Assembly (NCBI RefSeq): GCF_947488185.1
Contig: NZ_CANKYM010000002.1
Span: 434,001-498,000, forward strand
Source: an uncultured Roseobacter sp.
GTDB taxonomy: Bacteria; Pseudomonadota; Alphaproteobacteria; Rhodobacterales; Rhodobacteraceae
DNA: 64,000 nucleotides
Direction of reading: 5' to 3'
Notes under the pieces: model-generated
Database searches by the model: none
The model's input: only the letters and a program-made list of their open reading frames with translations
What the model was told of the DNA's origin: nothing
Translations under genes and position numbers: made by a program
Part shown: positions 1-8,387 of the stretch, in pieces
Layout of the letters: the number at the start of each line of letters is the position of its first letter
How positions within the stretch are numbered: position 1 is the first letter of the stretch

Positions 1-331
1 GGAAGCGTGCGACCAGCCGACCCTCTTCCTTGTGGAAGGTCCAGCATTGCGGATTGGGGTTGTCCTCGTAGATAAAACAAATCTGGTCGGCCTGCTCGTA
101 CCAGGTGCCGGACTTGCATTCCCCGTCCAGGAAGGACCAGATCACCCGACGGTTATCGAGGTATTCCTCGGCCCCATAGGCCACGCCGTTTTCCCCGTAA
201 AAGAGGGTTTTTCCGCGCGTGTATTCATCGAATTCCTGCGCGTTCATCGGGGGTTGCGCGAGACTGGGGCCCGCGAGCAGGCACAGGATCGTCCCGGTCA
301 GCGCGGCGATTTCTGACAAACGGATCATCAT
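1..331 (-). CDS. Small secreted protein of unknown function, 3' end cut by window edge
   Basis: About 110 codons are visible; the gene runs off the left edge. The N-terminus reads MMIRLSEIAALTGTILCLLA and ends in AGPSLAQ, a convincing Sec signal peptide, so the product is probably periplasmic. The mature part is acidic and aromatic-rich, with two cysteines and the segments GENGVAYGAEEYLDNRRVIW and CWTFHKEEGRL. I do not recognise a named family, although small secreted proteins of this style occur in Rhodobacteraceae. The start ATG lies one base after the TAA of the upstream alkB-like gene, so the two are almost certainly co-transcribed and translationally coupled. A second ATG follows at once (328). 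Confidence 0.7.
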   Translation of the reverse strand, partial: MMIRLSEIAALTGTILCLLAGPSLAQPPMNAQEFDEYTRGKTLFYGENGVAYGAEEYLDNRRVIWSFLDGECKSGTWYEQADQICFIYEDNPNPQCWTFHKEEGRLVARF

Positions 332-332
332 T

Positions 333-1433
333 TTACTCTGACAGACCTGACGCCTGGGAGCCAGCCTGCAGGGTCGTTTTTGGCATGACGTTGCCGTGAG
401 CCTCCTGCGCCTTTGCCTGATACATGTGCACACGGGGGTCCATGACGCGGCGCCAGAGCGGCGGGACCAGTGCCAGCGCGCCCATGACCGGCACGGAGCG
501 GGGCAGGGTGGGCATCGCTTCCGCGTCGAACCTCAGCTCCGAAAAGGGGCGCGAGGGGTTCATGTGGTGGTCCGAGTGCAGCGGCGCGTTCAGCATCAGC
601 GCGGCGGAGAAACCTCGTGGCGCGTTCCAGCTGTGATGGGCGCGCATCGGCTCTGCCCGCCCTGAAGCGTCGCTGGCCCGGCGCAGCCCGTAGTGTTGCA
701 GGTAGTCCGACAGCATCAGCTGCATCTGCGCGTGCAGGGCCAGGATGAGTAGAACGACCACGGCCAGACCTCCACCGAGCAGGAAGGCCACAAGCAGCGA
801 TGCCGCCGCCCCGCCGAGATAGACGACATAGGGGTGGGGACCCCGCGCGCGACCCTTTCTGCGTTGGTTCTCCGCCTGTAGCCCCGCGGTAAACTCATCC
901 ACCACGGCGCGCCCGAAAAACCGCCAGAAGCCACGGCCCAGGGGGGCAGAGTTCGGATCCCGCGCCGTGCCCGCATGCACGTGATGCACCAGCATATGTG
1001 CCGAGACATGTTGACCATTGAGCAAGGAGCAGTAGATCGCCGTCCCCAGCGCGCGCATGCTGCGGTCGCCGCGATGAATGAGCTCATGCGCGCAAGCGTT
1101 TGAAACCTGTCCGAAGTAGAGCCCCAGCCCGGCGACAAGCGCGATTTTTTGGCTCGTATCGAGGTGGCCGGTTGCGCCAACAGCCCAGAGGCCAAGGCCC
1201 AGCAGAACAAAATGCGCAAACCCGACGGCGCGGGGCAGCCACTCCGCCTGATCGGCGCTGGCCATCTCGCCGATCTCCGTCCGGTCCAAGAGCAACACAA
1301 GCAGGGTTATGCAGAAGAGGCCCGCATAGGGCCAGCCACCCCCCAGAAGGGCGCCCAACGCCAGAATATTGGCCGGGCCAAGGCTGGCGCAGGCAAAACC
1401 AAGGGAAGAAAAGCGCGCGTTCATCTTGGGCAT
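333..1433 (-). CDS. alkB: AlkB-type membrane di-iron alkane 1-monooxygenase
   Basis: The 366-residue integral membrane protein carries the histidine boxes of AlkB/fatty acid desaturase-type non-heme di-iron enzymes: HELIH at 116-120, HVSAHMLVHHVH at 142-153, LQHYGL at 245-250 and HSDHH at 286-290. Known family members hydroxylate terminal carbons of medium-chain alkanes using electrons from rubredoxin; no rubredoxin gene lies nearby. Hydrophobic segments occupy roughly 10-50, 65-110 and 205-240. It is somewhat shorter than the roughly 400 residues of well-studied AlkB proteins. The HSDHHMNPSRPF box fits AlkB better than a desaturase, but the substrate (alkane, fatty acid or other hydrocarbon) cannot be read from sequence. 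It is followed by the small secreted gene with one base between them. Confidence 0.85.
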   Translation of the reverse strand: MPKMNARFSSLGFACASLGPANILALGALLGGGWPYAGLFCITLLVLLLDRTEIGEMASADQAEWLPRAVGFAHFVLLGLGLWAVGATGHLDTSQKIALVAGLGLYFGQVSNACAHELIHRGDRSMRALGTAIYCSLLNGQHVSAHMLVHHVHAGTARDPNSAPLGRGFWRFFGRAVVDEFTAGLQAENQRRKGRARGPHPYVVYLGGAAASLLVAFLLGGGLAVVVLLILALHAQMQLMLSDYLQHYGLRRASDASGRAEPMRAHHSWNAPRGFSAALMLNAPLHSDHHMNPSRPFSELRFDAEAMPTLPRSVPVMGALALVPPLWRRVMDPRVHMYQAKAQEAHGNVMPKTTLQAGSQASGLSE

Positions 1434-1641
1434 TTATGTACCCTGATATCGCCACCACTCCAAGCGTCTGCGCAGTTCCGGTTAAGAGCAGAAGTTTCTG
1501 ATCAGACACAGAGTGTCGTTTCTGGCCCTCACTGGCGGCGGGTTTGGCAGTATCTTGTGGCAAATCGGGCTGATAGAGTCCGCGCAACATGACGCTTTTG
1601 CAATTGCGCCGGGGACATCCGGGGCACGGAGACGACGAACT

Positions 1642-3342
1642 ATGGCACTGGATACGGCAGATAAATCCCCAAAGAAAGGCGTGTGGAAATCGGGTAAGGG
1701 CAAAGGCCGCCGTCACACCAAGGGCCGTCAGTTGCAGGATCAGGCGTGGGATGAGGTCAAGGCGCTGTTGGGTGATGCGCCGCGCCGTGCCGATCTGCTG
1801 ATCGAACATCTGCACAAGATTCAGGACCACTATGGCCATCTGTCGGCGGCGCATCTGCGCGCTCTGGCGGAAGAAATGCGCATGTCGATGGCTGAGGTTT
1901 ACGAGGTGGCCACTTTCTACGCCCATTTCGATGTGGTGAAAGAGGGCGAAGTACCGCCCCCCGCGCTGACGATCCGCGTGTGCGATTCCCTGTCCTGCGA
2001 ACTGGCGGGTGCGCAGGCGCTGAAAGCGGCACTGGAAGACGGCCTCGATCCGGCTGAGGTGCGGGTTTTGCGAGCGCCCTGCATGGGGCGCTGTGACACG
2101 GCCCCGGTGCTGGAACTGGGGCATGCCCATATCGACCACGCGACGCCTGAAAAGGTTGAGGCGGCGATTGCGGCTGGGGACACTCATGCCCATGTGCCTG
2201 CCTATCAGGACTATGCCGCCTATATGGCCGAAGGCGGCTATGCCACGCTCAAAGACTTGCGGGCGCAAGGCAATTGGGAAACGGTCCAGGACGAGGTTCT
2301 GGCCTCTGGCTTGCGCGGATTGGGGGGTGCCGGCTTCCCATCCGGCAAGAAGTGGGGCTTTGTACGGGCCAACGAAGGACCGCGCTATCTGGCCGTGAAC
2401 GGCGATGAGGGTGAGCCTGGAACATTCAAGGATCGCTACTACTTAGAGCGCGTTCCTCATCTTTTTCTTGAAGGCATGCTGATCGCCGCTTGGGCGGTTG
2501 AGGCAGAGACGGCCTTTATCTACATGCGGGATGAATACCCCGCCGTGCTGGAGATATTGCGCCGCGAGATCGGTGCCTTGGAAGAGGCCGGTGTCGTGGA
2601 GCCCGGCTATATCGATCTGCGCCGGGGGGCCGGGGCCTATATCTGCGGCGAAGAGAGCGCGATGATCGAAAGCATCGAAGGCAAGCGCGGCATGCCCCGG
2701 CATCGCCCGCCGTTTGTGGCGCAGGTTGGTGTCTTTGGCTGCCCGACGCTGCTGCACAATGTGGAAACCCTGCATTGGGTCGCGCGCATCTGCCGAGAAG
2801 GGCCGGAGGTGCTGAGCGCGACGGAGAAAAATGGCCGCAAGGGCCTGCGCAGCTATTCCGTTTCGGGCCGTGTTGCCGCGCCTGGTGTCTACCTGCTGCC
2901 TGCCGGATCGACGATCACCGACATCATTGAGGCCGCGGGCGGCATGGCAGAGGGCCATGTTTTCAAGGCGTACCAGCCGGGCGGGCCGTCCTCTGGATTG
3001 TTGCCGGCCTCCATCGATGACGTGCCGTTGGATTTCGACACCTTGCAGCCTTTGGGGAGCTTTATTGGGTCCGCTGCGGTTGTCGTTCTGTCTGATCACG
3101 ATTCGGCGCGAGCTGCGGCACTTAACATGCTGCGATTTTTCGAAGACGAAAGCTGTGGCCAGTGCACCCCCTGTCGGGTGGGCTGCGAAAAGGCGGTGAA
3201 ACTGATGCAGCAGGACAGCTGGGATCAGGATCTGCTGGAGGAATTGAGCACGGCCATGGTGGATGCCTCCATCTGTGGTCTGGGGCAGGCTGCGCCGAAT
3301 CCCATCCGGCTGGTTATGAAGCATTTCCCGGACGAAATCTGA
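1642..3342 (+). CDS. NuoE-NuoF fusion: diaphorase (beta) subunit like that of NAD-dependent formate dehydrogenase
   Basis: The 566-residue protein joins two complex I-like modules. The N-terminal part has a basic start (residues 1-30), then a thioredoxin-like NuoE domain with [2Fe-2S] ligands in CDSLSC (114, 119) and CMGRC (147, 151). The C-terminal NuoF part has the FMN/NADH motif GLGGAGFPSGKKW (226-238), NGDEGEPGTFKDR, GAGAYICGEESA, and a [4Fe-4S] site at Cys 505, 508, 511 and 545. Such fusions are beta subunits of soluble NAD-dependent formate dehydrogenases (Fdh1B type) and related enzymes, passing electrons to NAD. No molybdenum alpha subunit gene is adjacent: alkB is upstream and divergent, ftsY downstream. 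The start is the ATG at 1642 with GGGGCACGGAG before it; an open frame continues upstream to 1513 but encodes no recognisable domain. Confidence 0.8.
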   Translation: MALDTADKSPKKGVWKSGKGKGRRHTKGRQLQDQAWDEVKALLGDAPRRADLLIEHLHKIQDHYGHLSAAHLRALAEEMRMSMAEVYEVATFYAHFDVVKEGEVPPPALTIRVCDSLSCELAGAQALKAALEDGLDPAEVRVLRAPCMGRCDTAPVLELGHAHIDHATPEKVEAAIAAGDTHAHVPAYQDYAAYMAEGGYATLKDLRAQGNWETVQDEVLASGLRGLGGAGFPSGKKWGFVRANEGPRYLAVNGDEGEPGTFKDRYYLERVPHLFLEGMLIAAWAVEAETAFIYMRDEYPAVLEILRREIGALEEAGVVEPGYIDLRRGAGAYICGEESAMIESIEGKRGMPRHRPPFVAQVGVFGCPTLLHNVETLHWVARICREGPEVLSATEKNGRKGLRSYSVSGRVAAPGVYLLPAGSTITDIIEAAGGMAEGHVFKAYQPGGPSSGLLPASIDDVPLDFDTLQPLGSFIGSAAVVVLSDHDSARAAALNMLRFFEDESCGQCTPCRVGCEKAVKLMQQDSWDQDLLEELSTAMVDASICGLGQAAPNPIRLVMKHFPDEI

Positions 3343-3410
3343 GCGCGGGCGCGGCTCTTTCCCTCCGCGGAAAATCCCCTTAGATGAGGGCATAGGCTAC
3401 GGGGGCAGGC

Positions 3411-4751
3411 ATGGCGTTTTTCAAGAAGCTGAAGGATCGGTTGTTCAAGTCGTCGTCGAAAATCGACGAGGGGCTTGAGGCAATTGTCGAAGAGGGCGGC
3501 GTTGAAGAGGCGGTCGCACCCGACGTGCCGGAGACGCAGCCCGCCCAGGAAGGCCCCGAACGTCCCACAGAAGCGCCGCAGCCAATCGACGCGCAAGTGG
3601 AGACAGCGGCCAGTGAGACCGTTGCATCCGATGAAGTGTCGTCTGCGACACCTGAAGCAGAGCCTGCCTTGACAGAATCCACATCGGAAGCGGTGCAGGA
3701 AGCTGTTGACCCACGCCCTACTGTGGAAGATTTTGAACCCGAACCCGAACCCGAACCCGAACCCGAACCCGAACCCGAACCCGAACCCACGGTTCTGCCG
3801 CGCAATCCGGCGCCGGTCGCCGAGGCGCTGACAAAAACCGCGCCGCCCGAGACAGGTAAAAAGCCCGGCCTTCTCGGTCGGTTGATGGGCCGGTCCAGCG
3901 ACAAAACCGTGGTACGTCGCACGCTGGACGATGCGATGCTGGAGCAATTGGAAGAATTGCTGATCACCGCCGACATGGGCGTGGATACGGCGCTGCGGGT
4001 GGTGGCGAACATGGCAGAGGGGCATTTGGGCCGGAAACTGTCGGTTCAGGAAATCAAGCAGTTGATGGCGGCGGAGATCGCCCGGATCATGGATCCGGTG
4101 GCCAAACCCCTGCCGCTCTATCCCCGAACACCGCAGGTGGTCTTGGTTGTTGGCGTCAACGGGTCCGGCAAAACCACAACGATTGGTAAACTGGCCAGCC
4201 AATTCCGCGCAGCAGGCAAGAAGGTCGTGATCGCCGCGGGTGACACGTTCCGCGCGGCGGCGGTCGAACAGTTGCAGGTCTGGGGCGAGCGCGCTGGCGT
4301 GCCTGTGCTTACGGCGCCCGAAGGCTCTGATCCTGCCAGCCTGGCGTTTGACGCAATGACCCAGGCGCAGGCCGATGGCGCGGATTTGCTGCTGATCGAC
4401 ACGGCGGGCCGTTTGCAGAACCGAACGGATCTGATGGAAGAGCTGGCCAAAATCGTGCGGGTGATCCGCAAGAAAGACGAGTCCGCGCCACACAACACGC
4501 TTCTGGTGCTGGATGCCACCACCGGCCAGAACGCGCTCAATCAGGTGAAGGTGTTCCGCGATATCTCGGACGTTTCGGGCCTGGTGATGACGAAGCTGGA
4601 CGGCACCGCCAAGGGCGGCGTTCTGGTGGCTCTGGCGGACAAGTTCGGTCTGCCCATTCATGCGATCGGGGTGGGGGAGCAGATCGACGATCTGGATGCC
4701 TTTGATCCGGAAGACTTTGCCGATGCCCTGATGGGTCTTGAGCGCGCATGA
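3411..4751 (+). CDS. ftsY: Signal recognition particle receptor FtsY
   Basis: FtsY is the SRP receptor GTPase that docks ribosome-nascent chain complexes at the inner membrane. The 446-residue protein has an N-terminal acidic A domain (1-150), which includes nine consecutive Glu-Pro dipeptides at 109-126, followed by the NG domain: four-helix N domain near 165-235, G1 loop GVNGSGKT (248-255), DTFRAAAVEQL, DTAGRL, TKLDGTAKGG and the C-terminal GVGEQIDDLDAFDPEDF. All GTPase motifs are intact. The gene starts 68 bases after the NuoE-NuoF-type gene on the same strand and precedes the EamA and yciB genes. Confidence 0.97.
   Translation: MAFFKKLKDRLFKSSSKIDEGLEAIVEEGGVEEAVAPDVPETQPAQEGPERPTEAPQPIDAQVETAASETVASDEVSSATPEAEPALTESTSEAVQEAVDPRPTVEDFEPEPEPEPEPEPEPEPEPTVLPRNPAPVAEALTKTAPPETGKKPGLLGRLMGRSSDKTVVRRTLDDAMLEQLEELLITADMGVDTALRVVANMAEGHLGRKLSVQEIKQLMAAEIARIMDPVAKPLPLYPRTPQVVLVVGVNGSGKTTTIGKLASQFRAAGKKVVIAAGDTFRAAAVEQLQVWGERAGVPVLTAPEGSDPASLAFDAMTQAQADGADLLLIDTAGRLQNRTDLMEELAKIVRVIRKKDESAPHNTLLVLDATTGQNALNQVKVFRDISDVSGLVMTKLDGTAKGGVLVALADKFGLPIHAIGVGEQIDDLDAFDPEDFADALMGLERA
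3735..3788 (+). repeat. Nine tandem copies of the hexamer GAACCC inside ftsY
   Basis: Nine perfect GAACCC units encode (Glu-Pro)9 in the acidic domain of FtsY. Because the unit is six bases, copy-number change by slippage keeps the reading frame and would only change the linker length. Confidence 0.95.
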
Positions 4752-4763
4752 TCACAAAGCAAC

Positions 4764-4836
4764 GGTGGGCTGAAGCCCACCCTACCTGCCTGTCACGACC
4801 CTCTACCCCAGCAGGTAAGGTGGGCTTCAGGCCACC
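4764..4836. repeat. REP-like inverted repeat between ftsY and the EamA gene
   Basis: The 26-base arm at 4764-4789 matches the reverse complement of 4811-4836 at 24 of 26 positions, with a 21-base spacer. Each arm is itself close to palindromic: GGTGGGC-TGAA-GCCCACC in the left arm and a near copy, GGTGGGC-TTCA-GGCCACC, in the right. There is no T-run, so this looks more like a repetitive extragenic palindrome pair than a plain terminator, though it may attenuate transcription after ftsY. Confidence 0.8.
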
Positions 4837-4854
4837 GGTTGGCAGGGACGCAGG

Positions 4855-5757
4855 GTGACAGACTGGCTGATTTCAATCGAAGGGACCGAAACCGGTCATC
4901 AGGTGGCTCTGGGTCTTGCCTTGATGGCGGCCTTCCTGCACGCGGTCTTTGGCGCGCTGCAAAAGGGTCGGCATGATCCCTGGCTGACCCGCGGCGCCAT
5001 TGATTTTTGCTACATGGCCATGGCAGTGCCCTTTGCCCTCTTCGTTGTGCCGTGGCCGGAACCGCATATGTGGCCGATCTTTGCTGCTGTCTGGGTGATC
5101 CACGTGATCTATAAACTCTTGCAGGCCTGGGCCTATACCAAGGGGGCCTATACGGTCGTCTACCCGGTGGTGCGTGGCACCGGGCCGCTCTTTACCGTGA
5201 TCGGCGCCTATCTCATCTTTGGTGAGACTTTCACGGGCGTCCAATGGATCGGTGTGGCCGTTCTGCTGGCGGGTATCTTTGGTCTCGCGATCTACAACAT
5301 GGTGTTCCTGGTGTCAGAGCGAGAGACACTGAACGCTGCTTTGGGACTTGCTGCCCTCACCGGGCTCTTTGTGGCGCTCTATACGACCTATGACGCCTAC
5401 GGTATCCGGGCGACGGCGAATCCTTTTACCTTTCTGGCCTGGTTTTTCATGATTGACGGGTTTTTCATGCCCTTTGTGGCGGCCTTGCGCTGGCTCCGGA
5501 TGCCTGACCGACCGACGTTGGGTCCGCTGATGGCGCGCGGTTTGGTGGGCGGGTTGGTCGCGCCGCTAAGCTTTGGTGCGGTGATGATGGCCACGCGGCT
5601 CGACAAGGTCGGTGAGGCTGCCGTGCTGCGCGAGACCTCGACCGTTTTTGCGGCCGTCATCGGATGGCTGTTCCTGAAGGAAACCGTCGGCCCGCGCCGA
5701 ATTGCCTTGATGGCATTGATTGCGCTGGGCGCTGTGATAGTTGAGATGGGCGGATAG
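4855..5757 (+). CDS. EamA/DMT-family membrane transporter
   Basis: This 300-residue, highly hydrophobic protein has about ten predicted membrane segments and the two-fold EamA repeat, visible in AYTVVYPVVRGTGPLFTVIG in the first half and AAVLRETSTVFAAVIGWLFL near the end. Both repeats have the typical pattern in which a conserved helix precedes a late 'F.E' segment (LIFGETF, LFLKETV). DMT carriers export or import small metabolites; no substrate can be read here. The start is the GTG at 4855, preceded by GGGACGCAGG. It lies nine bases before yciB and probably shares a transcript with it. A second EamA protein, not closely similar, is encoded at 27679-28599. Confidence 0.85.
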   Translation: MTDWLISIEGTETGHQVALGLALMAAFLHAVFGALQKGRHDPWLTRGAIDFCYMAMAVPFALFVVPWPEPHMWPIFAAVWVIHVIYKLLQAWAYTKGAYTVVYPVVRGTGPLFTVIGAYLIFGETFTGVQWIGVAVLLAGIFGLAIYNMVFLVSERETLNAALGLAALTGLFVALYTTYDAYGIRATANPFTFLAWFFMIDGFFMPFVAALRWLRMPDRPTLGPLMARGLVGGLVAPLSFGAVMMATRLDKVGEAAVLRETSTVFAAVIGWLFLKETVGPRRIALMALIALGAVIVEMGG

Positions 5758-5766
5758 GAAGAATTG

Positions 5767-6381
5767 ATGTCAGACACGAAACCGGTGAACCCGATTGTGA
5801 AACAAGTGCTCGAACTGGGGCCTACGATTCTGTTTTTCCTGATCTATCTGCGGATCAAGGAAGACGTCTTCGTGATTGGCGGCACCGAGTATACGGGCTT
5901 CATCATTGCTGCCCTGGTCTTTGTGCCGATCCTCCTGGTGGCCATGGCGATTCTGTGGAAATTAACCGGACAGCTGAGCCGGATGCAGGTCTTTACCGCG
6001 ATCATGGTGATCTTTTTCGGCGGGTTGACTGCCTGGTTCAACGACGAACGCTTCTTCAAGATGAAGACCACGATTGTCTATGGATTGTTTGCGGCACTGC
6101 TCGGGATTGGGCTGCTGCGCGGGCAGTCTTATCTGGCCTACGTGATGAACGAAATGATGCCGATGCGGGACCAGGGCTGGATGATCCTGACCCGCAGGCT
6201 CTGTGCGGCTTTTGCTGCACTGGCGGTGGCAAACGAAATCGTCTGGCGCACGATGTCCACGGATGCCTGGGTCAAGATCGAAACCTTCGGCTTCCCCGTG
6301 GCGTTGATGGCTTTCCTGATGTGGCAGTTCACAACGCTACAAAGCTATCTGATCACAGATGAAAGCGAAGACCCTAGTTAA
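5767..6381 (+). CDS. yciB: Inner membrane septation protein YciB/IspZ
   Basis: The 204-residue protein with about five membrane helices matches the YciB (IspZ, septation protein A) family: VKQVLELGPTILFFLIYLR at the start, ALVFVPILLVA, GGLTAWFNDERFFKMKTTIV in the centre and ANEIVWRTMSTDAWVKIETF near the C-terminus. In other bacteria the family affects cell envelope synthesis and division. The ATG at 5767 is taken as the start, nine bases after the EamA stop; an in-frame TTG precedes it directly. The 3' end overlaps the convergent Popeye-like gene by 8 bases. Confidence 0.93.
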   Translation: MSDTKPVNPIVKQVLELGPTILFFLIYLRIKEDVFVIGGTEYTGFIIAALVFVPILLVAMAILWKLTGQLSRMQVFTAIMVIFFGGLTAWFNDERFFKMKTTIVYGLFAALLGIGLLRGQSYLAYVMNEMMPMRDQGWMILTRRLCAAFAALAVANEIVWRTMSTDAWVKIETFGFPVALMAFLMWQFTTLQSYLITDESEDPS

Positions 6382-7081
6382 CCATCAACTCCTCAGGAGC
6401 CATTGATTTGACTGGTGGGCGGGGACGCACCGAGTTTGGACCAACGGCGCGCGCGACCTTGCGAGCCAGATCAACAGAAATCGCGGCCTCCAGGGCAAGG
6501 CGAAACCGTGAGCTGCGCTTGCACTTCTGACGTAGATCATCGAAGCGCCATTCCAGCACTTCGGCCCCCGGCTCCAACCAGGTGGAGGCCGAACTGGGTT
6601 GTCCGATGAGAAAGGCAATCTCGCCCAGAAAGAACTGGGGCGGCAGAATGAACTCATTGTCACCCTTCTGCACCCGCGTTGCGCCGGAGATCACGTAGTA
6701 GAGCCGTGAACCGGCCATCCCTTCCGTTGTGACCTGCCGTTCATCATCGACCCTGTAGCGGCTTGCCAGTTTCATCAGGCTGCGGAAATCTCCCGGCGGC
6801 AGGGGCGGAAAGTCCCGGTAGATATCCGCATGCGCCCGCGGGATCGCCAACCGGGACCTGCGCGCCAGCAGGCTTGTAAGGCCGATCAGGTTTGCGGTGC
6901 CGATCATTACGCTGACATAAATGGCCTCCCACAAGGGTGTGGCGGCCACGGTCGCATAGTAGAGGATGTAAACCGATGTGCCGGTCAGGATCAAAAGGCG
7001 CAGCACGATCTGGTTGATCGTGATGAGCCCCGCCACGTACAGCGCGCCCGCTAGATAGACGAGTATCCCAGGCGAATACAT
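6374..7081 (-). CDS. Popeye-like membrane protein with cyclic nucleotide-binding-type domain
   Basis: The 235-residue product has three closely spaced hydrophobic segments in the first 75 residues (LVYLAGALYVAG, IVLRLLILTGTSVYILYYAT, LWEAIYVSVMIGTANLIGL), then a soluble domain of cyclic nucleotide-binding/jelly-roll type (RYRVDDERQVTTEG ... YYVISGATRVQKG ... FFLGEIAFLIGQPSSAST). Three helices plus such a domain is the architecture of Popeye (POPDC) proteins, which have bacterial relatives. The classic cAMP-binding Arg motif of CRP (GExxL...RxA) is only partly kept (LGEIAFLIGQPSSA, with no Arg), so the ligand is uncertain. The start chosen is the ATG at 7081; an in-frame TTG at 7099 with GGGGGTTGCC upstream is an alternative. 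It is convergent with yciB. Confidence 0.65.
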   Translation of the reverse strand: MYSPGILVYLAGALYVAGLITINQIVLRLLILTGTSVYILYYATVAATPLWEAIYVSVMIGTANLIGLTSLLARRSRLAIPRAHADIYRDFPPLPPGDFRSLMKLASRYRVDDERQVTTEGMAGSRLYYVISGATRVQKGDNEFILPPQFFLGEIAFLIGQPSSASTWLEPGAEVLEWRFDDLRQKCKRSSRFRLALEAAISVDLARKVARAVGPNSVRPRPPVKSMAPEELMVN

Positions 7082-7269
7082 CCATTCATTTACGGTCAAT
7101 TTCGGCAACCCCCAAAAACATCTGGCGAGTTTGCGCGAAAATCCCGCGTTCAAGCAAAGAAAATCATCACCTTGTGCGCCAAAGTGCAGAATTTGCGGTG
7201 TGGCGTTGCAAATTGCGCGCGGGTATTGAGACCGCACTTTGCCATGATGTTACCGCCTCGCTCGGGCGT

Positions 7270-8268
7270 TCAGTACGCAGGTTCTTTGGGTTTGACGCCC
7301 GTCGGGGTGGTCTGAAACAATCCGACCCTGGTGCGGAGAACCTGCGCAGCCGCCGCAAAGGCACCCGCGCCGAGGCCGTTGGGCAAGGTGTGTGCGGGTG
7401 GTCTGACAAGGCGCGACCAACGGGGCTCCGGCGTGTCCGGCAGGAGCGCGGCCAGCTGCGCTTGTGGCAGCCGGTGCGGATCGCGCAAAAGCCGGGAGTA
7501 GAGCGCCATAACGCCCGGGCGCCGGTAGCTGGACCAGTGACACACGCGTCGTTCCGGTGCCGCAATGGGCAGCCCCAGGGTCGCGAGCCCGGACAGCGTG
7601 TCCGTGCAGTCGAGTTGCAGGTTGACGACATTTGGCAGATCGATGCCGAGGCCGATGGCGCGGTCTTGTCTGGCAGGCGCGGCAACCATACGCTCAAACG
7701 CCAGATCAAAAAGATCGTTTTCCCGGCTCGTGACATTGAAGACTTCCGCAGAGCGTCCGGCCTGGGTGCGCAGCATTGTCTCCGCATGGCTGGTAAAACT
7801 TGCGCCGGTCAGCAGCACCATGCGCTGAACGGCCTGCGACGGCAGGTGCCCAAGCGCGGAAAGCGCGATTTCCGCACCCATGGAATGCGCGATGATGTGA
7901 ACGGGCCTCTTGGGGGCTGCGCTTTTCAGAGCCTCCACCAGTTGTGCAAGGGCCCGCCCGAGATCTGCCGCCCGGCAGTGCACCTGCGCAAGCGGGCCGC
8001 GCGCGTACCAGCCAAAGGCAATGCCCAGACCTTCCTCTTGCAAACCGGTATTGTACCCCAGCGACGCGGGCCAACCGTGTGCGCTGTCACGAAATATTTT
8101 CTTGTGAGGGCAGTGGTTTGTACTTTCCGGGGCGTATTTAAACCCGTGGATCATGATGATCGCGGGGCCCGGTGCCGCGCGTGTCGCCCGGACTGCGTCA
8201 GGTACCGGTGTCGCCCCACGGTGCAGTGTCAGCATCCCGGCACGGGCGTTGATCCTGAGCAACGGCAT
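7270..8268 (-). CDS. Alpha/beta hydrolase
   Basis: The 332-residue protein shows an alpha/beta hydrolase core: oxyanion-hole strand AIIMIHGFKY at about 37-46 and nucleophile elbow AHSMGAE (the G-x-S-x-G serine with Ala in place of the first Gly) at about 126-132. Candidate acid and His residues lie in the C-terminal half (for example DCTDTLSG and CHWSSYRRPG). There is no signal peptide, so it is probably cytoplasmic. The substrate is unknown. It is divergent from the SAM-II riboswitch/metZ unit, with about 90 bases before the likely metZ promoter, and no functional partner is obvious nearby. Confidence 0.75.
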   Translation of the reverse strand: MPLLRINARAGMLTLHRGATPVPDAVRATRAAPGPAIIMIHGFKYAPESTNHCPHKKIFRDSAHGWPASLGYNTGLQEEGLGIAFGWYARGPLAQVHCRAADLGRALAQLVEALKSAAPKRPVHIIAHSMGAEIALSALGHLPSQAVQRMVLLTGASFTSHAETMLRTQAGRSAEVFNVTSRENDLFDLAFERMVAAPARQDRAIGLGIDLPNVVNLQLDCTDTLSGLATLGLPIAAPERRVCHWSSYRRPGVMALYSRLLRDPHRLPQAQLAALLPDTPEPRWSRLVRPPAHTLPNGLGAGAFAAAAQVLRTRVGLFQTTPTGVKPKEPAY

Positions 8269-8358
8269 GGCCTGCCCCTTCTACAAGATGTTGTGGTTGA
8301 GCTATCCCAAATGCATACGACAGGGGCATGAAATTACTGTTACAGCACCGTGACGGTG

Positions 8359-8387
8359 TTGACGCGCAACACCCATTGTTCTAGCTG
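8359..8387 (+). promoter_or_regulatory. Candidate sigma-70 promoter for the SAM-II/metZ transcript
   Basis: TTGACG at 8359-8364 and TAGCTG at 8382-8387 are separated by 17 bases. This would place the transcription start near 8393-8396, just at the first stem of the riboswitch. The -10 match is partial, so this is a prediction only. Confidence 0.4.

Noticed and set aside
32..316. Open frame of 94 codons on the plus strand
   Set aside because: It is antisense to the small secreted gene, whose signal peptide and coupling to alkB are convincing.
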